The notes: a model not told the origin generated them from the letters alone. Numbered from the stretch's first letter, positions 9,109 to 18,582 are shown. The stretch is DNA of 64,000 nucleotides from Polaromonas sp. JS666 (GCF_000013865.1 NC_007948.1:434001-498000), one strand, 5' to 3'. Numbers and translations: made by a program.

Positions 9109-12078
9109 TCAGGGTGCTGCACCCTGCATGAAGGCCTCGAACTCGGCGATGGGCAGCGGCGGGCAGAACAGAAAGCCCTGGTAGTAGCCGCAACCCAGCC
9201 CGGCCAGAAAGCTGCGTTGTGCCTCGGTCTCGACGCCTTCGGCAATCACATCGAGTCCCAGGCTTTGCGCCAGCGAAATGATGGCGCTGCAGATGGCAGC
9301 GTCGTTCGGGTCGCTGAAGACGTCCGCAATGAAGCTCTTGTCGATCTTCAATTGGTCCAGCGGTAGCCGCTTGAGGTAGGACAGCGAGGAGTAGCCCATG
9401 CCGAAGTCGTCCAGCGCCAGGGTCACGCCCAGCGCCTTGAGCGTGCCCATCTTGGCGATGGCGATCTCCATGCGGTCGGCCAGCAGGCTCTCCGTCAACT
9501 CGAGCTTGAGGTTGTGGGGCTGGATGCCGGTATGCTTGATCGCAGCCATCACCATGTCCACGAAGTCGGGGTGGCGGAACTGCCGCACGCTCACGTTGAC
9601 GGCAATGCTCAGGCCTGCCGTTTCAGGCCGTTTCTGCCAGACCGCCAGCTGCAGGCAGGCTTGCTCCAGCACCCATTGACCCAGCGGCAGTATCAGGCCC
9701 GTCTCTTCGGCCACCGGAATGAACTCCGCCGGGCTCACCATGCCACGCTGCGGATGCTTCCAGCGCAGCAGCGCTTCGACGCCGGTGATGCGCTGCTCGC
9801 GGTCGACCTGCGGCTGGTAGTGAACCAGGAACTGGTGTTCCCGCAGGCCGGCGCGCAGGTCGGTGCTCAGGGCGGCGTTGGCGCTGACGGAGGCCTGCAT
9901 GTCCGGATCGAAAAAGCAGACGGTGTTGCGGCCCATGGTCTTGGCCTGGTACATCGCCAGATCGGCCTGCTTGAGCAGTTCGCTGACACTGCCTTGCCGT
10001 GCATTGAAGGGCGTTACCCCGATGCTGGAGGTGCTGTAGTGCTGATAGCCCGCCAGGTCATAGGGTTCACGCAGGGTGGCCAGCACTTTTTCGGCCACGA
10101 TCTGGGCCTTGCGGGTCGCCGCTTCGGGCTGCGTGCCCAGGTCCTGCAGCATCACCACAAACTCGTCGCCACCCAGGCGCGCCACGGTATCGAGCTTGCG
10201 CACGCATCCCTTCAGGCGCACTGCCACCTTCTGCAGCAGCAGGTCGCCCTTCGAGTGGCCCACGGTGTCGTTGAGGATCTTGAAGTTGTCCAGGTCGATG
10301 AACATCAGGACACCTTCCTGCCGGGTAATGGTGCAGTCCGCCAGCGCCTGTTCCAGCCGGTCCAGCAGCAATTGGCGGTTGGGCAGCTCGGTCAGTGGAT
10401 CGTAGAAGGCGAGATGATGGATCTTCTCGTCGGCCGCCTTGCGCTGGGTAATGTCGCGGCCCACGGCGACCCAGTGGGTCAGATCGCCGTTTTGGGCAGC
10501 CACCGAGACGATTTCCAGATCCACCCAGAACGACCCGCCATCCTTGCGGTAGATCACCAGCTCGCCGCGTGCCTGTTTCCATTGCTGCAGTGCGCTGAAG
10601 ATGCGGGCGAGTTCGTCTTGCCGCGTGCCAGGCCCCTGCAGCATGCCCGGCATTCGGCTCAGCACCTCGTCGCGGGTGTAGCCGGTGTGCCGCTCGAAGG
10701 CGTCATTGACGAAGACGATCTGCGGCCCTGACCCGTGATGCGGCGACGCCTCGACGATGACCACAATGTCGTTCAGCCGCGCGATGCCGGTCTCCAGCAG
10801 CATCAGCTGCTCCTGGGAGTTTCGCCGCTCGCTGACATCGCGAAAGTAGACCGCCAGTCCCTCGGCAAACGGATAGGCGCGTACTTCCAGCCACTTGCCG
10901 AGCGGCGCATCAAAATACTCGAACTCCACCTGGCGGTTCGTGGCCAGCGCCCGCTGGATGTGCTGGCGCAGCCGGCCGCTCACCTCCTCGCCGAAATCCT
11001 GCCAGATCTCCTGACCCAGCAATTCGGCGGTCGAACGCTGCAGCAGCCGCTCGCTCTCCTGGTTGAGGTAGGTAAAGCGGCCCTCCCGGTCCAGCGTCAC
11101 AAAGGCCTCGGTGATGCTGGCCAGCGTCGTGGTCAGGCGCATGGCCAGGCGCAGGGTTTCCTCCTGCGCCTGTTTCCTGGCGTTGATGTCCTGCAAGGCG
11201 CCCTGGATGCGCGTGATTGCCCCTTGGCCGTCCCGCACGACTTCGCCGATGATCCGCACCCACCGCCGGCCGTCCTGCGCCGTCAGCATCTGGGCCTCCT
11301 CATCGAAGGGCGTGCCCTTGCGCGCGCATTCGCTGATAACGTGGCGGAGTCTGCCGCGCGATTCAGCCGCGTAGTGGAGCAGCAGTTCCTCGAGTGTCTG
11401 CGGCATGGCAGCGCTGGTGCCGAGAATGGCCGGGAACTCGGATGACAGTGTCAGGCTGTCGTCCGCGAGGTTCAGCGACCAATTGCCCATCTGCGCGGTG
11501 CGCATGGCGATGTGCAGGCGGTTCTCACTGTGCTGCAGGCGCATCCGGCTCTGCTGTTCGCGTTCTGCGCTACGGTCCGCAAGGAACTTGTGCTGGCGCC
11601 TGAGGTCCAGCTGCGCCACCACCTGCCGGCCCAGAATGTTGAGTGCGTCCAGGTCACCGTCCCGGCACGCGCGCGCAGCGGCGTCCATGACGGCCAGCAC
11701 GCCCAGCGGCGTGCCATCGGACGCAATAAGCGGGACGGCCGCGAAAAAGCGCAGGCCTGCCGGACCGGCCACCAGCGGGTGGCGGGACAGGGTCGGGTCC
11801 GTTGCGGCGTCGGTGATGGTCAGGGGCTGTCCGCCACGCAGCAGAACCTGGGCGTAAAAATCTGCCAGGCTGTCGGCCTTCTCCGGAAGGCCCACTGACC
11901 ATGAGGATGAAGTCGTCTCTTCGCCCGCCAGATGCAGGATGGCCGCGCCAGTTCCGCAGAACCGCGCGGCCAGCTGGACCAGCCCGTCAAAGTCAGGCTC
12001 GGACAGGGGCACCATGCTGGTGCCGGATGCAGCGGCTACTGCTGCGCTGGGTGGGATGGTGGGCAGGCTGGATGTCAC
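9109..12078 (-). CDS. GAF-PAS-GGDEF-EAL cyclic-di-GMP turnover protein
   Basis: 989 residues, no membrane segment seen, so probably cytosolic. A GAF domain spans about 25-160, followed by three PAS domains at roughly 185-300, 305-420 and 425-550. The diguanylate cyclase domain has an intact GGDEF at 636-640 preceded by an RxxD inhibitory site (RKLD, 627-630). The phosphodiesterase domain has EAL at 768-770 with DDFG, EGVET and the YQGFLF motif, so both activities look possible. The reading frame opens with GTG at 12078; an ATG at 12015 is an alternative. Stands alone, convergent with nothing; a GGGTG/CACCC hairpin overlaps its stop. Confidence 0.93.
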   Translation of the reverse strand: MTSSLPTIPPSAAVAAASGTSMVPLSEPDFDGLVQLAARFCGTGAAILHLAGEETTSSSWSVGLPEKADSLADFYAQVLLRGGQPLTITDAATDPTLSRHPLVAGPAGLRFFAAVPLIASDGTPLGVLAVMDAAARACRDGDLDALNILGRQVVAQLDLRRQHKFLADRSAEREQQSRMRLQHSENRLHIAMRTAQMGNWSLNLADDSLTLSSEFPAILGTSAAMPQTLEELLLHYAAESRGRLRHVISECARKGTPFDEEAQMLTAQDGRRWVRIIGEVVRDGQGAITRIQGALQDINARKQAQEETLRLAMRLTTTLASITEAFVTLDREGRFTYLNQESERLLQRSTAELLGQEIWQDFGEEVSGRLRQHIQRALATNRQVEFEYFDAPLGKWLEVRAYPFAEGLAVYFRDVSERRNSQEQLMLLETGIARLNDIVVIVEASPHHGSGPQIVFVNDAFERHTGYTRDEVLSRMPGMLQGPGTRQDELARIFSALQQWKQARGELVIYRKDGGSFWVDLEIVSVAAQNGDLTHWVAVGRDITQRKAADEKIHHLAFYDPLTELPNRQLLLDRLEQALADCTITRQEGVLMFIDLDNFKILNDTVGHSKGDLLLQKVAVRLKGCVRKLDTVARLGGDEFVVMLQDLGTQPEAATRKAQIVAEKVLATLREPYDLAGYQHYSTSSIGVTPFNARQGSVSELLKQADLAMYQAKTMGRNTVCFFDPDMQASVSANAALSTDLRAGLREHQFLVHYQPQVDREQRITGVEALLRWKHPQRGMVSPAEFIPVAEETGLILPLGQWVLEQACLQLAVWQKRPETAGLSIAVNVSVRQFRHPDFVDMVMAAIKHTGIQPHNLKLELTESLLADRMEIAIAKMGTLKALGVTLALDDFGMGYSSLSYLKRLPLDQLKIDKSFIADVFSDPNDAAICSAIISLAQSLGLDVIAEGVETEAQRSFLAGLGCGYYQGFLFCPPLPIAEFEAFMQGAAP

Positions 12079-12346
12079 AAGGCGTTTGTTCCTGCGAATG
12101 AACGCATAAGTGGTGCATGGCGGGCATCGAACAAAGGTCTTGCCGACTCAAGCGGGTTCAGCCTACTATCAGTATCCACGCCGTCCCCTCCGTTCCGTGT
12201 TTTTGGAGTCCTCGCCAGGAATTTTGTTAATTTGTTAGATTTTTGTGTTAAATGTCACGTGGCGTTAGCATTGTGCCGAGTATATTTAAAGACAGCCTTT
12301 TTTGTCGAACTGAGCTGCCGGCAGAAAGTACAGGGAGAGATGCATC

Positions 12347-12652
12347 ATGAATACCATGCAGGATTTGCGGCAATGCCCTGATGTTGCCACACTGAAACCT
12401 GCTGTCCACGCCTTGTGCTCGAGATTTGGGCGCATTGAAAGGCTGGACATCCTGACGGCCATGCATGAAGGCCAGCAGCAGGCCATCTGCTTTCTGCGCC
12501 TCGACTCCCCGGAAAACGAACAGGCCCTGATGAAGACGCTTGGCGTGGGAAAGTTCGGCGGCGAAGTGGTCTTCGTGGTTGATCTGGTCTCGCCGGACTC
12601 GCAGGAAGATTCCGGCCCCTCTTCGCAGTGGGCTGACTCCGGCAACTTCTAG
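12347..12652 (+). CDS. Small conserved protein, RNA-recognition-motif-like
   Basis: 101 residues with an AGGGAGA ribosome-binding site. The order FGRIERLDI, AICFLRLDSPENE, and EVVFVVDL has the beta-alpha-beta spacing of RRM-like or similar ferredoxin folds, but no firm family is recognised. The tail is Ser/Asp/Gly-rich. Followed 147 bases later by the bactofilin gene on the same strand. Function unknown. Confidence 0.7.
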   Translation: MNTMQDLRQCPDVATLKPAVHALCSRFGRIERLDILTAMHEGQQQAICFLRLDSPENEQALMKTLGVGKFGGEVVFVVDLVSPDSQEDSGPSSQWADSGNF

Positions 12653-12799
12653 TGGAAGAGCCGGTGCGCGCACTTCGCGTGCGATGCTGGATGCGATGCG
12701 GCCGCATCCTGTAAAAATTAATTTCGTTACCTCTCTTGCACAAGGGCGAAGCTTTTTATTGTCTGCAGACGTACCATGCGGTCTTTTTAAGGAAGTCAC

Positions 12800-13351
12800 A
12801 TGGCAACACCGTTCTTTGGCAAGCGAGAAAATGAGACGTCTACCACGTCCCCCAATCTGCGTGGTGCGTCCAATGGTTATGGGACCTCAGGCACCTCCAG
12901 CACGCTGCAGTCCGCTTCTGCGGCTGCCAATCAGCAAAGCAATGCCAAACCTGTGAATGATGCTTCTGCCTCTACCAGCAAGGAAGGCGGGAGCAAGCTG
13001 ACGGTCGGACCCAACATCAAGCTCAAGGGCGTGGAAATCACCGACTGCGACACCCTGGTGGTGGAAGGCCTGGTCGAGGCCACGATGGATTCGCGCGTGA
13101 TCCAGATTGCAGAGCAGGGCGCCTTTAAGGGATCGGCTGACATTGACGTCGCAGAGATTCGCGGCGAATTCAACGGCAATCTGACGGTGCGCCAGAAACT
13201 GGTGATCTATTCGACCGGCAAGGTGACCGGCACCATTCGCTATGGCAAGCTGGTGATTGAAGAGGGTGGCCAACTCTCGGGTGAAATCCAGTTCGGTGCA
13301 TTGGGCAGCAAGCCTGCGGCCATGGTCAAGCCTGGTTTGCAGGCGGTCTAG
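12800..13351 (+). CDS. Bactofilin (polymer-forming cytoskeletal protein)
   Basis: 183 residues. After a Ser/Thr/Asn-rich N-terminal tail of about 70 residues comes the bactofilin core, a right-handed beta-helix built of short Gly/Val-spaced repeats (VVEGLVEA, AFKGSADID, GEFNGNLTV, GKVTGTIRY). A short unordered tail follows. Bactofilins polymerise without nucleotide and shape the envelope or position proteins. AAGGAAG precedes the ATG. In many genomes bactofilins sit next to M23 peptidases; here none is adjacent. Confidence 0.92.
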   Translation: MATPFFGKRENETSTTSPNLRGASNGYGTSGTSSTLQSASAAANQQSNAKPVNDASASTSKEGGSKLTVGPNIKLKGVEITDCDTLVVEGLVEATMDSRVIQIAEQGAFKGSADIDVAEIRGEFNGNLTVRQKLVIYSTGKVTGTIRYGKLVIEEGGQLSGEIQFGALGSKPAAMVKPGLQAV

Positions 13352-13408
13352 CGGTCCAGGCGTTCCGGCCACTCCGGCAGAGCTTACCCGGGAAACCTAA
13401 AGCCAGCG

Positions 13409-14134
13409 CTAGAACCAGCGAAAGGCCAGCGGTATCAACAGGGAAGCGAGCACGACTTGCAGGCCCAGCGCCAGGCCGGCATAAGCGCCGGCATCGGCGT
13501 TGACCTGCAGGGCGCGCGCCGCGCCAATCCCATGGGACGCTGTGCCCAGGGCGAAGCCGCGTGCTGCCCATCCCGCCTGGTTTGCCGGTATGCGCAAGGC
13601 GTCGAACAGGTACTTGCCGGCGAGCGCCCCCACCAGGCCGGTGATGACGGCAAACACGGCGGCGAGCGCCGGAATGCCGCCTATTTTTTCAGCGATCCCC
13701 ATGGCGACGGGTGCGGTCACGGACTTCGGCACCAGCGATAGCGCGACTTCCGCCGGCAAGCCGAGAGCCCACGCCAGCAGCAGTGCCGAGCCGCTCGCAG
13801 CTGCCCCGCCTGCCAGTGCGGCGAGCAGCAGGCGCCACCAGCGTCGACGCAGTTCCTCGCGCCGCTGCCAAAGCGGCCAGGCCAGCGCCACCACGGCCGG
13901 GCCCAGCAGGAAATGGATGAATTGCGCGCCGGCGAAATAGCTGGGGTAGGGCACGTCAGTCAGCAGCAGGCCGCTGGCAATGCACACCATGGTCCACAAC
14001 ACCGGGTTGGCCCAGGGGGCATGCCCCAGGCGCGCATACGCTGCCTGGGCCAGCACATACACCACCAGCGTGGCAGTCAGTCCGAACAGCGGCGAGGCCG
14101 AGAGGTAGACCCACAGCTCCACGAACTTAGGCAT
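13409..14134 (-). CDS. lrgB: LrgB/CidB-family membrane protein
   Basis: 241 residues with about seven or eight membrane segments. Diagnostic stretches are LVPKSVTAPVAMGIAEKIGG and RGFALGTASHGIG, both conserved in LrgB. Start overlaps the lrgA stop by eight bases. LrgAB was first described in murein hydrolase control in staphylococci; related proteins export or import small organic acids, for example pyruvate in Bacillus and glycolate/glycerate in plant plastids (PLGG1). Position behind glcD favours the transport role here. Confidence 0.9.
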   Translation of the reverse strand: MPKFVELWVYLSASPLFGLTATLVVYVLAQAAYARLGHAPWANPVLWTMVCIASGLLLTDVPYPSYFAGAQFIHFLLGPAVVALAWPLWQRREELRRRWWRLLLAALAGGAAASGSALLLAWALGLPAEVALSLVPKSVTAPVAMGIAEKIGGIPALAAVFAVITGLVGALAGKYLFDALRIPANQAGWAARGFALGTASHGIGAARALQVNADAGAYAGLALGLQVVLASLLIPLAFRWF

Positions 14135-14498
14135 GCGGGTCCTCCTTCCCGAGGGGGTCGAGGCGGCCCTGCAGCAGGTGCAGGCTCAAAACAGTCACCG
14201 CCAGACCGGCCAGCGTGGACAGCACAATGACTGCGAGCATGCGCACGCCATACTGGCTGACGAGTGAGAGATGCGTCATCACACCGACGCCGACGGGTAC
14301 AAAGAGTAACGAAAGGTGTGTCAGCAAAAAGTCTGCACAGGCAGAAACCGGCTCGCGCACCATGCGCCATCGCAACGCCGGGAGCAGCAACATCATGCCA
14401 ATGACGGGCCCCGGAAAGGGCAAAGACAACCCGCGCGTCAGCAACTCACCGATGGACTGAAGTGCCAGCAGCCAGGCCAGTCCGCGGAGGGCTTGCAT
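14127..14498 (-). CDS. lrgA: LrgA/CidA-family small membrane protein
   Basis: 123 residues, four predicted membrane helices, with the LPFPGPVIGM and FVPVGVGVM motifs of LrgA. The start MQALRGLAW at 14498 was chosen because it lies 31 bases after the glcD stop; longer readings run into glcD. Overlaps lrgB by eight bases, indicating that the two form one complex. See lrgB for role. Confidence 0.88.
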   Translation of the reverse strand: MQALRGLAWLLALQSIGELLTRGLSLPFPGPVIGMMLLLPALRWRMVREPVSACADFLLTHLSLLFVPVGVGVMTHLSLVSQYGVRMLAVIVLSTLAGLAVTVLSLHLLQGRLDPLGKEDPHA

Positions 14499-14529
14499 GC
14501 TGAGTGCGCTTCCTGGTGCTTCGTGATTG

Positions 14530-16032
14530 TCAGAAACGCGGCAGGTCCGGATGCGCGATCTGGCCGCCACGCACCAGCATTTTTCCGTACTCGGCGCAGC
14601 GGTTCAGCGTGGGGATGACCTTGCCGGGGTTGAGCAGGCCCCTGGCATCGAAGGCACGCTTGACGCCAAACATCTGCTCGTTTTCTTCCGCGGAAAATTG
14701 CACGCACATGGAGTTGAGTTTCTCCACGCCAACGCCGTGCTCGCCGGTGATGGTGCCGCCCATGGCGACGCTGGTTTCAAGAATGTCGGCCCCGAACAAC
14801 TCGCAGCGGTGCAACTGGTCGGCGTCGTTGGCGTCAAACAAAATCAGCGGGTGCAGGTTGCCGTCGCCGGCATGAAACACATTGGCGCAACGCAGCTGGT
14901 ATTTCTTTTCCATGTCCTGGATCGCGAGCAGGATGTCGGCCAGACGCTTGCGCGGAATGGTGGAGTCCATGCACATGTAGTCGGGGCTGATGCGGCCGGA
15001 CGCGGGGAAGGCATTCTTGCGTCCGCTCCAGAAGCGCAGGCGCTCGGCCTCATTCTGGCTCACGGCAATGGCGGTGGCGCCGCAGCGGCGCAGCACCTCG
15101 CTCATGCGGCCGATCTCTTCCTCGACTTCCTCGGGTGTGCCATCGCTCTCGCACAGCAAAATCGCTTCGGCGCTCAGGTCGTAGCCCGCATGCACAAAAT
15201 CTTCCACGGCAGCCGTCATGGGCTTGTCCATCATCTCCAGCCCCGCCGGGATGATGCCGGCCGCAATGACCGCCGCCACCGCATCACCGGCTTTGCGCAG
15301 ATCGTCAAAGCTGGCCATGATGCAGCGCGCCAGCTGCGGTTTGGGCACAAGCTTGACGGTGACCTCGGTCGTCACGGCCAGCATGCCTTCGCTGCCGATG
15401 ATGATGCTCAGCAGGTCGTAGCCCGACGCATCCAGCGCGTCACTGCCAAATTCGACTTCTTCCCCGGTGATGGTGAAGCCCTTGACCTTGAGCACGTTGT
15501 GCACGGTGAGCCCGTACTTGAGGCAGTGCACGCCGCCGGAATTCTCGGCCACGTTGCCGCCGATGGTGCAGGCAATCTGGCTTGACGGGTCGGGTGCGTA
15601 ATAGAGGCCGCAGGGCGCTGCCGCTTCGGAGATCGCCAGGTTGCGCACACCGCCCTGCACGACGGCGGTGCGGCTGGTGGGGTCGAGCTTCAGGATTTTG
15701 TTGAACTTGGCCAGCGACAGCGTGACACCCAGCCGGTGCGGCATCGCGCCGCCGGAAAGGCCGGTGCCGGCGCCGCGCGCCACCACCGGCACCTCAAGGC
15801 TGTGGCAGGTTTGCAGCACGGCCTGCACCTGCGCATAGGTTTCGGGCAGGGCCACCACCAGCGGGCGCTGGCGATAAGCCGTCAGACCGTCACATTCATA
15901 GGGTGTGGTGTCTTCGCTGTTCCAGAGCAGGGCGTGGGCGGGCAGCACGGCTTGAAGCGCCTGCACCACGTGCGACTGGCGCTCGGCTCTTTCATGTAAA
16001 TCGTGCTGCGGGGGAGATAAGGGGGCGTTCAT
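14530..16032 (-). CDS. glcD: FAD-linked glycolate oxidase / D-lactate dehydrogenase, GlcD type
   Basis: 500 residues. The FAD-binding PCMH domain has VVARGAGTGLSGG near residue 85 and CTIGGNVAENSGG near 155; the C-terminal cap contains FHAGDGNLHP and GTITGEHGVG, which hold substrate-binding histidines. GlcD normally works with GlcE and GlcF to oxidise glycolate to glyoxylate. No glcE or glcF follows here: lrgAB takes their place, so this copy may act alone as a D-lactate or glycolate dehydrogenase, or use subunits encoded elsewhere. Confidence 0.9.
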   Translation of the reverse strand: MNAPLSPPQHDLHERAERQSHVVQALQAVLPAHALLWNSEDTTPYECDGLTAYRQRPLVVALPETYAQVQAVLQTCHSLEVPVVARGAGTGLSGGAMPHRLGVTLSLAKFNKILKLDPTSRTAVVQGGVRNLAISEAAAPCGLYYAPDPSSQIACTIGGNVAENSGGVHCLKYGLTVHNVLKVKGFTITGEEVEFGSDALDASGYDLLSIIIGSEGMLAVTTEVTVKLVPKPQLARCIMASFDDLRKAGDAVAAVIAAGIIPAGLEMMDKPMTAAVEDFVHAGYDLSAEAILLCESDGTPEEVEEEIGRMSEVLRRCGATAIAVSQNEAERLRFWSGRKNAFPASGRISPDYMCMDSTIPRKRLADILLAIQDMEKKYQLRCANVFHAGDGNLHPLILFDANDADQLHRCELFGADILETSVAMGGTITGEHGVGVEKLNSMCVQFSAEENEQMFGVKRAFDARGLLNPGKVIPTLNRCAEYGKMLVRGGQIAHPDLPRF

Positions 16033-16124
16033 GCGGGGCTCCTGTCTGAGGTCAAACTTTAGAGCATGCAGCGCCGGTTGGGTTGAAGAAATTTATGGTC
16101 TTGCGTGAAATGCCGGATTTGTGG

Positions 16125-16153
16125 GCGCAGTGCCTGATGGGGCCCCACTGCGC
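16125..16153. other. GC-rich hairpin between glcD and the Bug receptor
   Basis: GCGCAGTG (16125-16132) pairs perfectly with CACTGCGC (16146-16153). Reading on minus, transcripts from the Bug receptor gene first meet a GGCCGGCC block with six T at 16158-16163, then this hairpin, so the region could end that transcript. No ideal terminator is seen. Confidence 0.35.
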
Positions 16154-16178
16154 ATTGAAAAAAGCGGCCGGCCCTGGC

Positions 16179-17162
16179 TTACTCGGCTTTGAGGCCGGCG
16201 GTCTTGATCACCCGGGTCCAGGTGTCGATTTCCTGCTTCACGAAGGCGGTGTAGGGTTTGGAGCCTTGCGCCGGGATGATGAAGCCGACCGAGCCCATGC
16301 GCTGCTTGATGGCGTCAGACTGCATGGCCTGCGCCACGGCAGCCTCCAGCTTGTCCACGATGGGCTGTGGCGTGCCCTTGATGGCCGAGATGCCCGACCA
16401 GGACAGCGCCTCAAAGCCCTTGTAGCCTGATTCGGCAATGGTCGGCACGTCGGGGTACAGGGGGTTGCGCTGCGCGCTGGTGACTGCGAGCGCGCGAAGT
16501 TTGCCGGCCTTCACGTGGGGCAGCGCCGCGTCCTGGTTGATGAACATCATCGGAATCGTGCCACCGAGGATGTCGGTCAACATCGGGCCACCGCCCCGGT
16601 AGGAAATGCCGGTCATGTAGATGCCGGCCGTCTGCTTGAACAGCTCCATGGCCATGTGCCCGGACGCGGCGTGGGTAAAGCCGTAGTCCAGCTTGCCGGG
16701 GTTGGCTTTGGCGTAAGCCACCACATCCTTGACACTTTTGTAGGGCGTCGCCGGGTGGACCACCAGCACGTTGGGCCCGGAGTGAATCTGCGAGATGTGG
16801 GCAAAGTCCTTCATCGAGTTGTATTTGAGGTTCGCGTCCAGCCCGTGCGCCACGGCGTTCTGGCCCACGCCGGTCTGGATCAGCGTGTAGCCGTCAGGTG
16901 TCAGCCTGGAGGCGCGGTCGGTACCGATGGTGCCGCCCGCACCGGCAACGTTCTCGACAATGAACGGCTGCTTGAGGATTTTGGTCAGCTCGTCAGCCAG
17001 CATCCGGCCCATCACGTCGCTGGTTCCGCCTGGCGGAAACGGCACAATGATCTTGACCGGTTTGGTCGGGTAGTCTGACTGGGCGTGAACCACCCCGGTC
17101 ATTGCTGCAAAACTGATAGCTGCCTGTGCAATCAGGGCGAGGGCCAGACGGCGATTTTTCAT
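16179..17162 (-). CDS. Bug/TctC-family tripartite tricarboxylate receptor
   Basis: 327 residues. Signal peptide of about 27 residues ending VVHAQ; mature protein has the Bug hallmarks YPTKPVKIIVPFPPGG, ENVAGAGGTIGTDR, and a C-terminal lid. A strong AAGGAG precedes the ATG. No TctA or TctB membrane partner is adjacent, as is usual for orphan Bug receptors in Burkholderiales. The dehydratase gene lies 268 bases upstream on the same strand under the two LacI-type operators, which suggests that the ligand may be a hexarate sugar acid. Confidence 0.9.
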   Translation of the reverse strand: MKNRRLALALIAQAAISFAAMTGVVHAQSDYPTKPVKIIVPFPPGGTSDVMGRMLADELTKILKQPFIVENVAGAGGTIGTDRASRLTPDGYTLIQTGVGQNAVAHGLDANLKYNSMKDFAHISQIHSGPNVLVVHPATPYKSVKDVVAYAKANPGKLDYGFTHAASGHMAMELFKQTAGIYMTGISYRGGGPMLTDILGGTIPMMFINQDAALPHVKAGKLRALAVTSAQRNPLYPDVPTIAESGYKGFEALSWSGISAIKGTPQPIVDKLEAAVAQAMQSDAIKQRMGSVGFIIPAQGSKPYTAFVKQEIDTWTRVIKTAGLKAE

Positions 17163-17290
17163 GTCATTGTCTCCTTGGTCGGGTTAAAAACTCAGTTATC
17201 CGGTGCTGTGATTTCGGGTGGGTAGCCCAATACTGTTCATTTAAGTTATTCACCCTGAATCGGAATGTCGGAATGACCAAAACCTTGACT

Positions 17291-17346
17291 TGTCATTGCG
17301 GGCCTGACCCGCGATCCATGGATCCCGGATCAAGTCCGGGATGACA
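17291..17346. repeat. REP-like palindromic intergenic repeat
   Basis: A 56-base imperfect palindrome opening TGTCATTGCGGGCC and closing CCGGGATGACA, with GATCCATGGATC at the centre. This sequence type recurs between genes in many Alpha- and Betaproteobacteria. It sits in the 268-base gap between the dehydratase and the Bug receptor; nothing else is recognised in that gap. Confidence 0.65.
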
Positions 17347-17430
17347 AACCAGGGGCAAGGGCTTAACTGAACCATATTGTGGGTAGCCTGGCAAGACCTG
17401 CATTCAATGTCGCGAATGGCCGTTCGCACG

Positions 17431-18582
17431 CTACGGGCGTGTGCCGACTTGCGCTTCTTCTCGGGTCCAGGCCTTGACCTGCCCGCTCAGGGTGAGGCCC
17501 AGGCCAGGCCTGGTCGGCACCAGCATCCGCCCATCCCTGATCTCGATGCGCTCATTGAACAGCGGCTCCAGCCACTCGAAATGCTCGACCCAGGGTTCGC
17601 GCGGGTAAGCCGCGGCCAGATGCACATGCAACTCCATCGCGAAGTGCGGCGCCAGCATCAACCCCGCGTGTTCGGCCAGCGAAGCGATCTTCAGGAAGGG
17701 GGTGATGCCGCCGACCCGTGGCGCATCGGGCATCAAATAGTCGGCCGCCCGATGGCGGATCAGGTCTCCGTGCTCGGCCGCGCTGGTCAGCATCTCGCCG
17801 GTCGCAATCGGCGTGTCAAACTGCAGCGCCAGCGCCGCATGGCCTTCATGGTCGTAGGCATCCAGCGGTTCCTCGATCCAGACCAGGTTGAACGGCTCGA
17901 AGATGCGGCACATGCGCTGGGCGGTTGGCCGGTCCCATTGCTGGTTGGCATCGACCATGAGGGGCACGGCGTCACCCAGGTGTTTGCGCACGGCCGTCAC
18001 GCGGGCGATGTCCAGCGCGCCGTCCGGCTGGCCAACCTTGAGCTTGATGCCACCGATACCGCGCTCAATGGATGCCGATGCATTGACCATGAGCTGGTCG
18101 ATGGGTGTGTGCAGAAAACCGCCCGAGGTGTTGTAGCAGCGCACCGAGTCGCGGTAGGATCCGAGCAACTTGGCCAGCGAGAGACCGGCGCGTTTGGCCT
18201 TCAGGTCCCACAACGCAACGTCAAAGGCGCCGATGGCCTGCGTCGACAGACCACTGCGTCCCGCGGAGGCACCGGCCCAGCAGAGCTTGTCCCAGAGTTT
18301 GGCGATGTCGCTGGGGTCCTCGCCGATGAGCGCCGGTGCGATCTCCCTGGCATGGGCAAACTGGCCTGGCCCGCCGGCCCGCTTGGAGTAGCTGAAGCCC
18401 AGACCCTGATGGCCACCTGCTGTCTCGATTTCCGCGAACAGGATGGCAATCTCGGTCATCGGCTTCTGGCGGCCGGTCAATACCTTGGCGTCGCTGATGG
18501 GTGTGGCGAGTGGCAGGTAGCAGGACGATATCCGGACCCAGGTGATGCGGTCGCTGGGCGTGGAACTGGTTGTCGTCTTCAT
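17431..18582 (-). CDS. L-talarate/galactarate dehydratase (enolase superfamily)
   Basis: 383 residues of the mandelate racemase subgroup. All key residues can be seen: the KxK pair Lys180/Lys182, metal ligands Asp211 (VDANQQW), Glu237 (IEEPLDAYD) and Glu263 (TGEML), and the general base His313 (APHFAMELH). With a constant offset of 15 these match the residues I recall for the characterised Salmonella enzyme (Lys197, Asp226, Glu252, Glu278, His328), and long blocks such as LPLATP.SDAKVLTGRQKP agree. The product is 5-keto-4-deoxy-glucarate from galactarate or L-talarate. Divergent from a LacI-type regulator with two operators between them. Confidence 0.92.
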   Translation of the reverse strand: MKTTTSSTPSDRITWVRISSCYLPLATPISDAKVLTGRQKPMTEIAILFAEIETAGGHQGLGFSYSKRAGGPGQFAHAREIAPALIGEDPSDIAKLWDKLCWAGASAGRSGLSTQAIGAFDVALWDLKAKRAGLSLAKLLGSYRDSVRCYNTSGGFLHTPIDQLMVNASASIERGIGGIKLKVGQPDGALDIARVTAVRKHLGDAVPLMVDANQQWDRPTAQRMCRIFEPFNLVWIEEPLDAYDHEGHAALALQFDTPIATGEMLTSAAEHGDLIRHRAADYLMPDAPRVGGITPFLKIASLAEHAGLMLAPHFAMELHVHLAAAYPREPWVEHFEWLEPLFNERIEIRDGRMLVPTRPGLGLTLSGQVKAWTREEAQVGTRP

